DNA of 64,000 nt from Streptomyces cinnamoneus (GTDB lineage: Bacteria > Actinomycetota > Actinomycetes > Streptomycetales > Streptomycetaceae): contig NZ_BMVB01000002.1 of NCBI RefSeq assembly GCF_014650495.1, forward strand, positions 310,001 to 374,000. Reading direction: 5' to 3'. The first letter of the stretch is position 1. The number at the start of each line of letters is the position of its first letter. The notes under the pieces are model-generated. The model was given only the letters and a program-made list of their open reading frames with translations, ran no database searches and was not told where the DNA came from. Positions 25,752-34,044 of this stretch are shown here, piece after piece. The position numbers were made by a program, and so were the translations under genes.

Positions 25752-25763
25752 CGTACCGGTACG
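25752..25763. promoter_or_regulatory. Perfect 12-bp palindrome between kinase genes
   Basis: CGTACCGGTACG lies roughly midway in the divergent promoter region, 137 bases before the plus-strand kinase and 172 before the minus-strand one. It could be a shared operator; no regulator is known. Confidence 0.4.
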
Positions 25764-25841
25764 GGTTTGATAGCCGGTCCATCCCGGACCGGCGCACGGT
25801 GCAAAGCCTGTAGCGTGCCCTAGCGGAAGACCGTTTTCCCG

Positions 25842-25870
25842 CGCTTCGCTTCTCACGCGAAAGCGAAGCG
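25842..25870 (+). promoter_or_regulatory. Inverted repeat in kinase leader
   Basis: CGCTTCGCTT (25842-25851) pairs with AAGCGAAGCG (25861-25870) around a nine-base loop, ending 29 bases before the kinase ATG at 25900. It may fold in the mRNA leader or bind a dimeric regulator. Confidence 0.45.
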
Positions 25871-25899
25871 GAGCGGACCACACACGACGGCGAGGACTG

Positions 25900-27501
25900 A
25901 TGGCACAGACGCAGAGCGCCCAGGGTCCGTCCGACCCTGACGCCAACGGGGGCGGTATGCCCGATGTGCCTGAAATGTGGGGTAACGGCGGACTGGTCGG
26001 CGACGGCCGCTACCGCCTGACCCACCGCCTGGGCCGCGGCGGCATGGCCGAGGTCTTCGCCGCCGAGGACGTACGGCTCGGCCGGACGGTCGCGGTCAAG
26101 CTGCTGCGCGCCGACCTCGCCGAGGACCCGGTCTCCAAGGCCCGCTTCACCCGCGAGGCACAGTCGGTCGCCGGCCTGAACCACCACGCCGTCGTCGCCG
26201 TCTACGACTCCGGCGAGGACACCGTCGGCCGCAACGTCGTGCCGTACATCGTCATGGAGCTGGTCGAAGGCCGCACCATCCGCGACCTGCTGCTCAATGC
26301 CGACGCCCCGCCGCCGGAGCAGGCGCTGATCATCGTCTCGGGCGTGCTGGAGGCGCTGGCCTACAGCCACCAGCACGGCATCGTGCACCGCGACATCAAG
26401 CCCGCCAACGTGATCATCACCAACACGGGCGCGGTCAAGGTCATGGACTTCGGCATCGCCCGTGCCCTGCACGGCGCGGCGTCCACCATGACCCAGACCG
26501 GCATGGTCATGGGCACGCCGCAGTACCTCTCCCCGGAGCAGGCGCTCGGCAAGACCGTCGACGCCCGTTCGGACCTCTACGCGACCGGCTGCCTGCTGTA
26601 CGAACTGCTCGCGCTGCGTCCGCCGTTCACCGGCGAGACCCCGCTGTCGGTGGTCTACCAGCACGTCCAGGACACCCCCGTGGCGCCCTCCCAGGTGCTG
26701 GAGACGGTGCCGCCGGAGCTGGACGGGCTCGTCATGCGTTCCCTCGCCAAGGACCCGGACGACCGGTTCCAGAGCGCCGAGGAGATGCGCGGGCTGGTCC
26801 AGTACGCGCTGCAGATGCTGCACGACGCCGGCAGCCACACGGGCGTGTGGAACACCGGCCCGATCGAGCACGCCACCGCCTCCACCCAGGTCCTGGGCGG
26901 CATGGGCATGGGCGGCGGCATGGGCGCCACCACGGCCATGCAGCACCCGCAGCACGGCTCCACCTCGCAGCAGCCGATCCTGCCCCGCCGGGGCGGCGAC
27001 GACGGCGGCTTCGACGGCTACAACGGCGGCCGCGGCCCGGGCGGCGGCGGCAAGAGCAAGCTGTGGCTGATCGCCGCGCTCGCGGTGGTCGCGGTCGTGG
27101 CGGGCATCGCGTTCATGATCAAGCAGCAGGACGCGGGCAAGGTCAACGACCACAAGACGACCGACAAGCAGTCGTCCAGCCCCAAGGCGCCCAGCCCCAA
27201 CGCGAGCAAGAACCCGCCGAAGCACACCGGCCCCACCGGCGGCACGGGCAGCACGGGCAACACGGGCAACGAGGACGACGGCTGGACCACGCCGGAGCGG
27301 TCCCACGAGCCGTCCGGCGACTGGAACAGCCGCCCGTCCAAGGGCCCGAGCACGGGCCCGACGGGCGAGGCGACGCCTCCGACGAAGCCGTCGAACCAGC
27401 CGACCACCCCGGTCACGGACGACCCGAAGAACCCCACGGGCGGCCCGGCCAGCCCCGGCGCCAACGCCGGTGGCAACACCAGCATGGGCACCGCGGGCTG
27501 A
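25900..27501 (+). CDS. Transmembrane Ser/Thr protein kinase
   Basis: Encodes 533 residues. The kinase domain spans about residues 38-305 with GRGGMAEV, VAVKLL, HRDIKPAN, DFGIAR and GTPQYLSPEQ. A Gly/Met/Gln-rich linker precedes a transmembrane helix at about 388-406. The extracellular tail of about 125 residues is Thr/Pro/Gly/Asn-rich with no PASTA repeat. The kinase core is very like that of the divergent neighbour, so the pair probably arose by duplication, but their outer domains differ, suggesting different signals. Confidence 0.9.
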   Translation: MAQTQSAQGPSDPDANGGGMPDVPEMWGNGGLVGDGRYRLTHRLGRGGMAEVFAAEDVRLGRTVAVKLLRADLAEDPVSKARFTREAQSVAGLNHHAVVAVYDSGEDTVGRNVVPYIVMELVEGRTIRDLLLNADAPPPEQALIIVSGVLEALAYSHQHGIVHRDIKPANVIITNTGAVKVMDFGIARALHGAASTMTQTGMVMGTPQYLSPEQALGKTVDARSDLYATGCLLYELLALRPPFTGETPLSVVYQHVQDTPVAPSQVLETVPPELDGLVMRSLAKDPDDRFQSAEEMRGLVQYALQMLHDAGSHTGVWNTGPIEHATASTQVLGGMGMGGGMGATTAMQHPQHGSTSQQPILPRRGGDDGGFDGYNGGRGPGGGGKSKLWLIAALAVVAVVAGIAFMIKQQDAGKVNDHKTTDKQSSSPKAPSPNASKNPPKHTGPTGGTGSTGNTGNEDDGWTTPERSHEPSGDWNSRPSKGPSTGPTGEATPPTKPSNQPTTPVTDDPKNPTGGPASPGANAGGNTSMGTAG

Positions 27502-27521
27502 GGCCCGCCCGCCCGCACCAC

Positions 27522-27554
27522 CTGAGCGCGTCCGGTCCTTCCGGGCGCGCTCAG
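27522..27554. terminator. Hairpin between convergent kinase and phosphotransferase genes
   Basis: CTGAGCGCG (27522-27530) pairs with CGCGCTCAG (27546-27554), extended inward by five further pairs including one G-T. The stem covers the stop codon of the phosphotransferase gene. Confidence 0.6.
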
Positions 27555-28603
27555 TCCGTGAAGGCGGCGCGCACGGACTCGTACGCGCGCGTCCACCACA
27601 CGGCCAGCGCCGCCGACGCGGGGAAGCCCGGGTCGGCGCGGTGGTCGCCGAGCTGGTAGCGCCAGCGCAGCATCCAGAAGTCGTTGAGCCGCTCCCACCA
27701 CACCCGGTGCACGGCCGCGGCCAGCTCGGCCGCGTCGGCGCCGGTCGCGCGGCGGTAGGCGCGGGAGTACGGCCGTATCTTCGCCAGGTCCAGCGTGCCG
27801 TCCGGCTTCAGGAAGAAGATCACCGCGGCCCGTACGGCCTCCTCCGCCCGCGGCTGGACCCCGAGCCGGTCCCAGTCGACGATCGCGGCGGGCTCGCCGC
27901 CCCGGTAGAGCAGGTTGAGCGGGTGGAAGTCGCCGTGCACCCAGCCGCGGGCGGGGGTGGCCGCGGCGGGCGGGCGGCGGTGGGCGTGCCGCTCCAGCAG
28001 GGCGCGCCGTTCCACGAGGCGGTGCTCGGCCAGCTCGTCGAAGGTGTCGCGGGGGCGGTCCCTGACGAGGGCCAGGAGCTCCTCGATGAGGGTGAAGGTC
28101 TCCTCCGGGCGGGCGGCGGTGTCCGAGGCGCCCGACGGGCCCGCAGCGGCCCCTCCGGGCTCCTCCATGACCTCTTCCAGGCACGTGTGCACGTGGCCGA
28201 GGAGTGCGCCGAGGCGGCGGGACTGGGCCTCCGTGAGCTCGCCGCCGTCGCGGTGGCGGCCCTCGATCCAGGGGTGGAGGGCGTAGCAGCGGCCGCCGAG
28301 GACGGTCACGGTGGCGCCGTCGGCCGTGGGGACGGGCGGGGCGACGGGCAGGCCCATGGCGCCCAGGCGGCGGGTGACGTCGTGCTGGCGGGCGATGGCG
28401 TCCCGGTCGCCGTCCAGGTGGTGCTTGAGGAAGAAGCGGCCGCGGGTGGTGGAGAGGCGGTAGCCGCGGTTGAGGAGCCCCTCGGTCAGGGTGGCGCAGG
28501 CCACGGGTTCACCGGCGTCGTCGTAGCGGCCGAGGAGTGTGCACAGGGTGCCGAAGTCCGGTCCGGTGTCGACGGGGGCATCGGTGACAAGTGAGCGCGG
28601 CAC
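27551..28603 (-). CDS. Phosphotransferase (aminoglycoside phosphotransferase / HSK2 fold)
   Basis: Encodes 350 residues. Kinase-like motifs are visible: HGDFHPLNLL (catalytic Asp) and VDWDRLG (metal-binding Asp). The family includes antibiotic kinases, homoserine kinase-like and CotS-like sugar kinases, and the substrate cannot be read from sequence; it should not be taken as a resistance gene. It starts 15 bases after the PNPOx-like gene on the same strand, which suggests an operon under the upstream DevR-like region. Confidence 0.75.
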   Translation of the reverse strand: MPRSLVTDAPVDTGPDFGTLCTLLGRYDDAGEPVACATLTEGLLNRGYRLSTTRGRFFLKHHLDGDRDAIARQHDVTRRLGAMGLPVAPPVPTADGATVTVLGGRCYALHPWIEGRHRDGGELTEAQSRRLGALLGHVHTCLEEVMEEPGGAAAGPSGASDTAARPEETFTLIEELLALVRDRPRDTFDELAEHRLVERRALLERHAHRRPPAAATPARGWVHGDFHPLNLLYRGGEPAAIVDWDRLGVQPRAEEAVRAAVIFFLKPDGTLDLAKIRPYSRAYRRATGADAAELAAAVHRVWWERLNDFWMLRWRYQLGDHRADPGFPASAALAVWWTRAYESVRAAFTD

Positions 28604-28618
28604 GCCCCAAATGTTAAT

Positions 28619-29062
28619 TCACGCAGAGTGTGCGGCTCGTCGCGCGGGTACGCCCTCAAGGCGGTGCAGGGTGATGAACTGGGGTTCTATGCACAGGTAT
28701 TCGGGAATGAAAGGGGCGTCGTCGGCGGAGTGCGGTGGGCGCCCGAAGCGTTCGAGTTCGTCCGGGCCGGGCCGGAAAAGGCGTGCCTGACCCACGAATT
28801 GCACGGTCCAGACGGATTCCTCGCCGTCGCGCCGCTCGGCCAGATTGTCGGCGCCGTAGGCCACCACGCTGCCGTCGCACGCCTGGGCATAGCCGAAGCC
28901 GCCGTGCAGCCGCAGCAGGACGCGCGGGGGCGGGCCCTCGACGACGACGTGCCGCGCCACGGTGACGAACGGCAGGGCGCGCATGCTGACGGAGATCCTG
29001 CCGTAAGGGGTGCCGCCGAGCAGTTCGAGCGCGCGGAATTCGTCATGGGACACGGTGGTCAT
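28619..29062 (-). CDS. PNPOx-like flavin-binding split-barrel protein
   Basis: Encodes 147 residues from the ATG at 29062 (another in-frame ATG at 29077). The sequence GRISVSMRALPFVTVARHVVV, the WTVQFVGQARL strand and the C-terminal FIPEYLCIEPQFITLHRLE fit the pyridoxamine 5'-phosphate oxidase-like superfamily, which binds FMN or F420. Such small proteins often belong to DevR/DosR-type hypoxia regulons. A Dos-box-like palindrome lies 57 bases upstream of the start, and a DevR-like regulator is the next gene upstream. Reaction unknown. Confidence 0.7.
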   Translation of the reverse strand: MTTVSHDEFRALELLGGTPYGRISVSMRALPFVTVARHVVVEGPPPRVLLRLHGGFGYAQACDGSVVAYGADNLAERRDGEESVWTVQFVGQARLFRPGPDELERFGRPPHSADDAPFIPEYLCIEPQFITLHRLEGVPARRAAHSA

Positions 29063-29118
29063 GGGAACACTGTGCACTGCCGTCCCGCGGGCCCCGTAGG
29101 GGCGCCCGGCCCGGGTGC

Positions 29119-29136
29119 GGGGGACGTAAGTCCCCC
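29119..29136. promoter_or_regulatory. Dos-box-like palindrome (DevR/OsdR-type site)
   Basis: GGGGGAC-GTAA-GTCCCCC has perfect 7-bp arms. Its core GGGACGTAAGTCCC matches the mycobacterial Dos-box core GGGACTWWAGTCCC at all but one position. It lies between the DevR-like gene (stop at 29146) and the PNPOx-like gene (start 29062), both on the minus strand, so it could also act as a short terminator hairpin for the former. Confidence 0.6.
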
Positions 29137-29145
29137 TCCGGCCGC

Positions 29146-29823
29146 TCAGCGCTTCTCGGCCTGCAGCCGGGCGACGTACGCGGCGGCCTGGGAGCGGCGC
29201 TCCATGCCCAGCTTGGACAGCAGGCTGGAGACGTAATTCTTGATGGTCTTCTCGGCCAGGTGCAGCCGCTCGCCGATGGCGCGATTGGTCAGGCCCTCGC
29301 CGATGAGGTCCAGGATGCGGCGCTCCTGGTCGGTGAGGGAGGCGAGCCGGTCGTCGCCGCCGGTGGTCTTGCCGTCGCGCAGTCTCGCCAGGACGCGGGC
29401 GGTCGCCACGGGGTCCAGCAGGGATTTCCCGGCGGCCACGTCGCGGACGGCCGAGAGCAGCTCATTGCCGCGAATGGCCTTGAGGACATAGCCCGCGGCG
29501 CCCGCCATGATGGCGTCGAAGAGGGCTTCGTCGTCGGCGTAGGAGGTCAGCATCAGGCATTTGATGTTTTCGTCCTGCGAACGGATCTCACGGCATACTT
29601 CGACTCCGCTGCCATCCGGAAGGCGTACGTCCAGTACGGCGACGTCGGGCCGGGTGGCGGGAATGCGCACGAGTGCGTCCGCGGCGGTGCCGGCCTCGCC
29701 GACCACCTCGATGTCCTCCTCGACGGAGAGCATCTCGTGGACGCCGCGACGTACGACTTCATGGTCGTCAAGCAGAAATACCGTGATTTTTCGTTGTTCG
29801 CGCACGCTGCCAGTCTCACACAT
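29146..29823 (-). CDS. NarL/LuxR-type response regulator, DevR/DosR-like
   Basis: Encodes 225 residues from the ATG at 29823. Residues about 12-128 form a receiver domain with DDHEVVRRG, the phosphoacceptor Asp in VAVLDVRLPDGSGVE and the conserved Lys in YVLKAI. A LuxR-type helix-turn-helix follows (SLTDQERRILDLIGEGLTNRAIGERLHLAEKTIKNYVS). Word-for-word stretches such as VAVLDVRLPDG and LAEKTIKNYVS...LGMERR resemble DevR/DosR. No sensor kinase gene is adjacent, so it is an orphan. In Streptomyces, OsdR is a DevR-like regulator of stress and development. Confidence 0.87.
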   Translation of the reverse strand: MCETGSVREQRKITVFLLDDHEVVRRGVHEMLSVEEDIEVVGEAGTAADALVRIPATRPDVAVLDVRLPDGSGVEVCREIRSQDENIKCLMLTSYADDEALFDAIMAGAAGYVLKAIRGNELLSAVRDVAAGKSLLDPVATARVLARLRDGKTTGGDDRLASLTDQERRILDLIGEGLTNRAIGERLHLAEKTIKNYVSSLLSKLGMERRSQAAAYVARLQAEKR

Positions 29824-30166
29824 GAAGTCTTCCCCCGCCCTTGTCCTCCGGGATAACGTGCCCCCGTTCCGGCGGTCTGCAAGGCGCTGACCTGTGGATT
29901 GGCACTCCGCATTGGCCCGCCTTTCTCGATTTACTTGGAAATCCAAGCAAAGTCGCAGGTCAGGTGGGGTTTCGCAGGAATGCCGCCCACTGGGTAACGT
30001 GCATATTGCAGGCCATTCGCCGGGGCACCTGTCACGCCCGGTTCCGGCCTCGGCACACCCACCCCGTGTGCCGTCGGGGATCGGGCGAGCCTCTCTCCGC
30101 CCCACGGCGGAGGGACCCCCTCTGGCCACCGGCGACCCCGGGGGCCGGACAGACGGAGGAGCACAC
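29824..30166. other. Intergenic region upstream of second bkd operon
   Basis: No gene supported in these 343 bases between the divergent response regulator and bkdA1. GC is lower than in the flanking genes in the middle third. It contains the inverted repeat at 29934-29947; the last 20 bases hold the bkdA1 ribosome site CGGAGGAG. Confidence 0.6.
29934..29947. promoter_or_regulatory. Inverted repeat CTTGGA-AA-TCCAAG upstream of bkdA1
   Basis: Six-base perfect arms with a two-base spacer in an AT-richer stretch 220 bases before bkdA1. It may be an operator, perhaps of BkdR, but I have no direct evidence. Confidence 0.4.
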
Positions 30167-31309
30167 GTGACCGTGGACAGCACTGCCGCGCGCAAGCCGC
30201 GACGCAGCAGCAAGCGGGCCGGCGCCAAGAAGGCGGCCGGTGAGCCCGAACTCGTACAGCTGCTGACGCCGGAAGGCGAGCGGGTCGAGCACCCCGACTA
30301 CTCCATCGACCTGTCGCCCGAGGAACTGCGCGGCCTGTACCGGGACATGGTGCTGACCCGCCGCTTCGACGGCGAGGCGACGACCCTGCAGCGGCAGGGC
30401 GAGCTGGGCCTGTGGGCCTCGCTGCTCGGTCAGGAGGCCGCCCAGATCGGCTCCGGCCGCGCGACCCGCGACGACGACTACGTGTTCCCGACCTACCGCG
30501 AGCACGGCGTGGCCTGGTGCCGCGGGGTCGACCCCACGAACCTGCTGGGCATGTTCCGCGGCGTGAACCACGGCGGCTGGGACCCCAACGAGAACAACTT
30601 CCACCTGTACACGATCGTCATCGGCTCGCAGGCGCTGCACGCCACCGGCTACGCCATGGGCGTCGCCAAGGACGGCGCCGACTCGGCCGTCATCGCCTAC
30701 TTCGGCGACGGCGCCTCCAGCCAGGGCGACGTGGCCGAGGCGTTCACCTTCGCGGCCGTGTACAACGCACCGGTCGTCTTCTTCTGCCAGAACAACCAGT
30801 GGGCGATCTCCGAGCCCACCGAGCGGCAGACCCGCGTTCCGCTCTACCAGCGCGCCCAGGGCTACGGCTTCCCCGGCGTCCGGGTGGACGGCAACGACGT
30901 GCTGGCCGTCCTCGCCGTGACCAAGGCCGCGCTGGACCGCGCCCGCACCGGCGAGGGCCCGATGCTCATCGAGGCGTTCACCTACCGCATGGGCGCCCAC
31001 ACCACCTCGGACGACCCCACGCGCTACCGCCTCGACGAGGAGCGCGAGCTGTGGGAGGCGAAGGACCCGATCCTGCGCCTGCGCGCCCACCTGGAGAAGC
31101 AGGGCCTGGCCGACGAGGCGTTCTTCGCCGCGCTGGAGACGGAGAGCGACGCGCTCGCCAAGCGGGTACGGGACACCGTGCGCACCATGCCCGACCCCGA
31201 GGACATGGCGATGTTCGAGCACACCTACGCCGACGGGCACGCGCTCGTCGACGAGGAGCGCGCGCAGTTCGTCGCGTACCAGGCTTCGTTCGCAGAGGAG
31301 ACCAACTGA
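30167..31309 (+). CDS. bkdA1: 2-oxoacid dehydrogenase E1 alpha subunit (second bkd set)
   Basis: Encodes 380 residues from a GTG at 30167 with CGGAGGAG just upstream. The first 30 residues are Lys/Ala/Arg-rich. The thiamine-diphosphate motif runs GDGASSQGDVAEA to CQNNQWAIS. It is a paralogue of the gene at 13263 but clearly diverged. In S. coelicolor the copy next to a response regulator and the Ser/Thr kinases is called bkdA1, and the same neighbourhood is seen here. Pyruvate dehydrogenase E1 is the main alternative name. Confidence 0.86.
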   Translation: MTVDSTAARKPRRSSKRAGAKKAAGEPELVQLLTPEGERVEHPDYSIDLSPEELRGLYRDMVLTRRFDGEATTLQRQGELGLWASLLGQEAAQIGSGRATRDDDYVFPTYREHGVAWCRGVDPTNLLGMFRGVNHGGWDPNENNFHLYTIVIGSQALHATGYAMGVAKDGADSAVIAYFGDGASSQGDVAEAFTFAAVYNAPVVFFCQNNQWAISEPTERQTRVPLYQRAQGYGFPGVRVDGNDVLAVLAVTKAALDRARTGEGPMLIEAFTYRMGAHTTSDDPTRYRLDEERELWEAKDPILRLRAHLEKQGLADEAFFAALETESDALAKRVRDTVRTMPDPEDMAMFEHTYADGHALVDEERAQFVAYQASFAEETN

Positions 31310-31311
31310 CC

Positions 31312-32292
31312 ATGAGCACCCAGAAGCTCACGATCGCCAAGGCGATCAACGCCTCCCTGCGCACCGCCCTGGAGACCGACCCCAAGGTCCTCGTCATGGG
31401 CGAGGACGTCGGCAAGCTCGGCGGCGTCTTCCGCGTCACCGACGGGCTGCAGAAGGACTTCGGCGAAGAGCGGGTCATCGACACCCCGCTGGCCGAGTCC
31501 GGCATCGTCGGCACCGCCATCGGCATGGCCCTGCGCGGCTACCGCCCGGTGGTGGAGATCCAGTTCGACGGGTTCGTGTTCCCGGCCTACGACCAGATCG
31601 TCACGCAGCTGGCCAAGATGCACGCCCGTGCGCTCGGCAAGATCAAGCTGCCCGTGGTCATCCGCATCCCCTACGGCGGTGCGATCGGTGCGGTCGAGCA
31701 CCACAGCGAGTCCCCGGAGGCGCTGTTCGCGCACGTCGCCGGCCTGAAGGTGATCTCGCCGTCGAACGCCGCCGACGCGTACTGGATGATGCAGCAGGCC
31801 ATCCAGAGCGACGACCCGGTCATCTACTTCGAGCCCAAGCGCCGCTACCACGACCGTGGCGACGTCGACACGACCGCGATCCCGGGCCCGCTGCACGCCG
31901 CCCGCACGGTCCGCGAGGGCACCGACCTGACGCTCGTCGCGTACGGGCCGATGGTCAAGACGTGCCTGGAGGCCGCGGCCGCGGCCGCGGAGGAGGGCAA
32001 GTCCCTGGAGGTCCTCGACCTGCGCTCGGTCTCGCCCATCGACTTCGACGCCATCCAGCGGTCGGTGGAGAAGACCCGCCGCCTGGTCGTCGTCCACGAG
32101 GCCCCCGTCTTCTTCGGTTCCGGCGCCGAGATCGCCGCCCGGATCACCGAGCGCTGCTTCTACCACCTGGAGGCCCCCGTCCTGCGGGTCGGCGGCTACC
32201 ACGCGCCCTACCCGCCGTCCCGGCTGGAGGACGAGTACCTGCCCGGCCTCGACCGCGTGCTCGACTCCGTCGACCGCGCGCTGGCGTACTAG
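31312..32292 (+). CDS. bkdB1: 2-oxoacid dehydrogenase E1 beta subunit (second bkd set)
   Basis: Encodes 326 residues, with GEDVGKLGGVFRVTDGL near residue 31 and the C-terminal transketolase domain ending in ITERCFYHLEAPVLRVGGYHAPYPP. It begins two bases after the E1 alpha stop, so the subunits are probably coupled. It lacks the 26-residue C-terminal extension of the other E1 beta in this window. Confidence 0.92.
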   Translation: MSTQKLTIAKAINASLRTALETDPKVLVMGEDVGKLGGVFRVTDGLQKDFGEERVIDTPLAESGIVGTAIGMALRGYRPVVEIQFDGFVFPAYDQIVTQLAKMHARALGKIKLPVVIRIPYGGAIGAVEHHSESPEALFAHVAGLKVISPSNAADAYWMMQQAIQSDDPVIYFEPKRRYHDRGDVDTTAIPGPLHAARTVREGTDLTLVAYGPMVKTCLEAAAAAAEEGKSLEVLDLRSVSPIDFDAIQRSVEKTRRLVVVHEAPVFFGSGAEIAARITERCFYHLEAPVLRVGGYHAPYPPSRLEDEYLPGLDRVLDSVDRALAY

Positions 32293-32307
32293 GGCAGAGG
32301 GAGAGTC

Positions 32308-33816
32308 GTGACGATGACAAGCACCGCCAACACCGGTCAGCGCTTCCGTGAGTTCAAGATGCCCGACGTGGGCGAGGGACTGACCGAGGCCGAGATCCTC
32401 AAGTGGTACGTGAACGTCGGTGACACCGTCACCGACGGCCAGGTGGTCTGCGAGGTCGAGACCGCCAAGGCGGCCGTCGAGCTGCCGATCCCCTTCGACG
32501 GCGTGGTCCACGAGCTGCGCTTCCCCGAGGGCACGACGGTCGACGTCGGCCAGGTGATCATTTCGGTGGACACCCAGCCCGGCGCGGGGCCCGCGGAGGA
32601 GGCCCCCGCCTCGACCGCGGCCCACGCGGAGAAGAGCGCGGCGTCCGCCCTGGCGGAGGAGGCCGAGCCGGAGCAGCAGGGCCGCCAGGCCGTGCTCGTC
32701 GGCTACGGCGCCGCGCCGTCCTCGACCAAGCGCAGGCCGCGCAAGGCGGCCGTCACCGGGACGCGCCCGGCCGTCCGCGAGCAGGCGGGTGCCTGTGCCG
32801 CGGCGCCGCAGGCGACGTTCGCCGCCGGGATCCAGGCGGAGCTCAACGGGCACGCGGCCCCGGCCGCCCCCGTGGTGCCGGCCCCCGCCGCTCCGGCCGC
32901 GCCCGTCGTGCCCGGCGCCCGGCCGCTGGCCAAGCCGCCGGTGCGCAAGCTGGCCAAGGACCTCGGCGTCGACCTGGCCGCGGTCGTCCCGACCGGCCCC
33001 GGCGGGGTCGTCACCCGCGAGGACGTCCACGCGGCCCTGACCACCGCACCGGCCGCCGCCGAGCCGGTGGCGCCGCAGGCCGCGGCGCCCGCGGCCCCGG
33101 CCGTCGCTCAGGCGGCGCGCGAGACCCGCATCCCCGTCAAGGGCGTCCGCAAGGCGACCGCCCAGGCGATGGTGGCCAGCGCCTTCACCGCGCCGCACGT
33201 CACGGAGTTCGTCACCGTCGACGTCACGCGCACGATGAAGCTCGTCCAGAAGCTCAAGGACGACCCCGACATGGCCGGGCTGCGGGTCAACCCGCTCCTG
33301 CTCGTCGCCAAGGCGCTGCTCGTGGCGGTCAGGCGGCACCCCGACGTCAACGCCGCCTGGGACGAGGCGAACCAGGAGATCGTCCGCAAGGACTACGTGA
33401 ACCTGGGCATCGCCGCCGCCACCCCGCGCGGCCTGATCGTGCCGAACATCAAGGAGGCCCAGGCCAAGACGCTCCCGGAGCTGTCGCAGGCCCTGGCCGA
33501 CCTGGTCGCCACGGCCCGTGAGGGGAAGACCTCCCCCGCCGACATGTCGGGCGGCACGCTCACGATCACCAACGTCGGCGTCTTCGGCGTCGACACCGGC
33601 ACGCCCATCCTCAACCCGGGCGAGTCCGCGATCCTGGCCGTCGGCGCGATCAAGCTCCAGCCGTGGGTGCACAAGGGCAAGGTCAAGCCGCGCCACGTCA
33701 CCACGCTGGCGCTCTCCTTCGACCACCGCCTGATCGACGGCGAGCTGGGCTCGAAGTTCCTCGCCGACATCGCGGCGGTCCTGGAGAACCCCCAGCGACT
33801 GATCACCTGGGCGTGA
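32308..33816 (+). CDS. bkdC1: 2-oxoacid dehydrogenase E2 acyltransferase (second bkd set)
   Basis: Encodes 502 residues from a GTG at 32308 with GCAGAGGGAGAG upstream; an ATG two codons later is possible. The lipoyl domain is at about residues 12-88 with the lipoyl Lys in VETAKAAVEL. Two Ala/Pro-rich linkers flank the peripheral-subunit-binding domain (about 211-246, PPVRKLAKDLGVDL). The catalytic domain ends with SFDHRLIDG. Last gene of its operon, followed by a long nested hairpin. Confidence 0.92.
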   Translation: MTMTSTANTGQRFREFKMPDVGEGLTEAEILKWYVNVGDTVTDGQVVCEVETAKAAVELPIPFDGVVHELRFPEGTTVDVGQVIISVDTQPGAGPAEEAPASTAAHAEKSAASALAEEAEPEQQGRQAVLVGYGAAPSSTKRRPRKAAVTGTRPAVREQAGACAAAPQATFAAGIQAELNGHAAPAAPVVPAPAAPAAPVVPGARPLAKPPVRKLAKDLGVDLAAVVPTGPGGVVTREDVHAALTTAPAAAEPVAPQAAAPAAPAVAQAARETRIPVKGVRKATAQAMVASAFTAPHVTEFVTVDVTRTMKLVQKLKDDPDMAGLRVNPLLLVAKALLVAVRRHPDVNAAWDEANQEIVRKDYVNLGIAAATPRGLIVPNIKEAQAKTLPELSQALADLVATAREGKTSPADMSGGTLTITNVGVFGVDTGTPILNPGESAILAVGAIKLQPWVHKGKVKPRHVTTLALSFDHRLIDGELGSKFLADIAAVLENPQRLITWA

Positions 33817-33857
33817 TCCCTGCGCGGCCCGCACCCCCGTGACGGGCCGCGCAGGTA

Positions 33858-33929
33858 AGACAGAGGGCCCGGACATCACTCCTCACCCCCCTCCCGTGAG
33901 GAGAGAGTGGCTGTCCGGGCCCTCTGTCT
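33858..33929 (+). terminator. Long nested terminator after bkdC1
   Basis: An 18-bp perfect outer stem (33858-33875 with 33912-33929, AGACAGAGGGCCCGGACA) encloses a second hairpin with arms CTCCTCAC (33879-33886) and GTGAGGAG (33896-33903). It lies about 40 bases after the bkdC1 stop. The two-storey structure is stronger than most terminators here. Confidence 0.85.
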
Positions 33930-34011
33930 GTGTACGGAGCGGCCTCGGGACGCACTCCGCCCCTGGTCGGGAGGTGGAATGGCCCGTGCTGTGCAATTTA
34001 CTTAACAATGA

Positions 34012-34030
34012 CCGACACTTGCACTGTCGG
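34012..34030. promoter_or_regulatory. Inverted repeat before XRE regulator
   Basis: CCGACA-CTTGCAC-TGTCGG lies 15 bases before the regulator start in a short AT-rich promoter stretch. It is well placed for autoregulation by the encoded HTH protein; this is inference. Confidence 0.45.
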
Positions 34031-34044
34031 ATTTGGAGGGCGCA

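Larger units (their letters stand above)
25581..25899. other. Intergenic region between divergent kinases
   Basis: No gene seen in these 319 bases. It holds the palindrome CGTACCGGTACG at 25752-25763 and a 10-bp inverted repeat at 25842-25870, both entered separately, and must contain both kinase promoters. Confidence 0.6.

Noticed and set aside
27551..28603. Aminoglycoside resistance gene
   Set aside because: Only the general kinase fold is supported; the family is broad and no resistance-specific features are visible.
29146..30228. Long N-terminal extension of the DevR-like regulator
   Set aside because: The extra 135 residues are Arg/Pro-rich with no domain, and the receiver domain begins normally after the ATG at 29823.
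31225..33879. Very long open frame antisense to the bkdB1-bkdC1 genes, and similar ones opposite moeA and the FadE-type gene
   Set aside because: These are products of high GC at third positions; composition is Arg/Gly/Ala/His-rich without domains, and the opposite strand carries well-known proteins.
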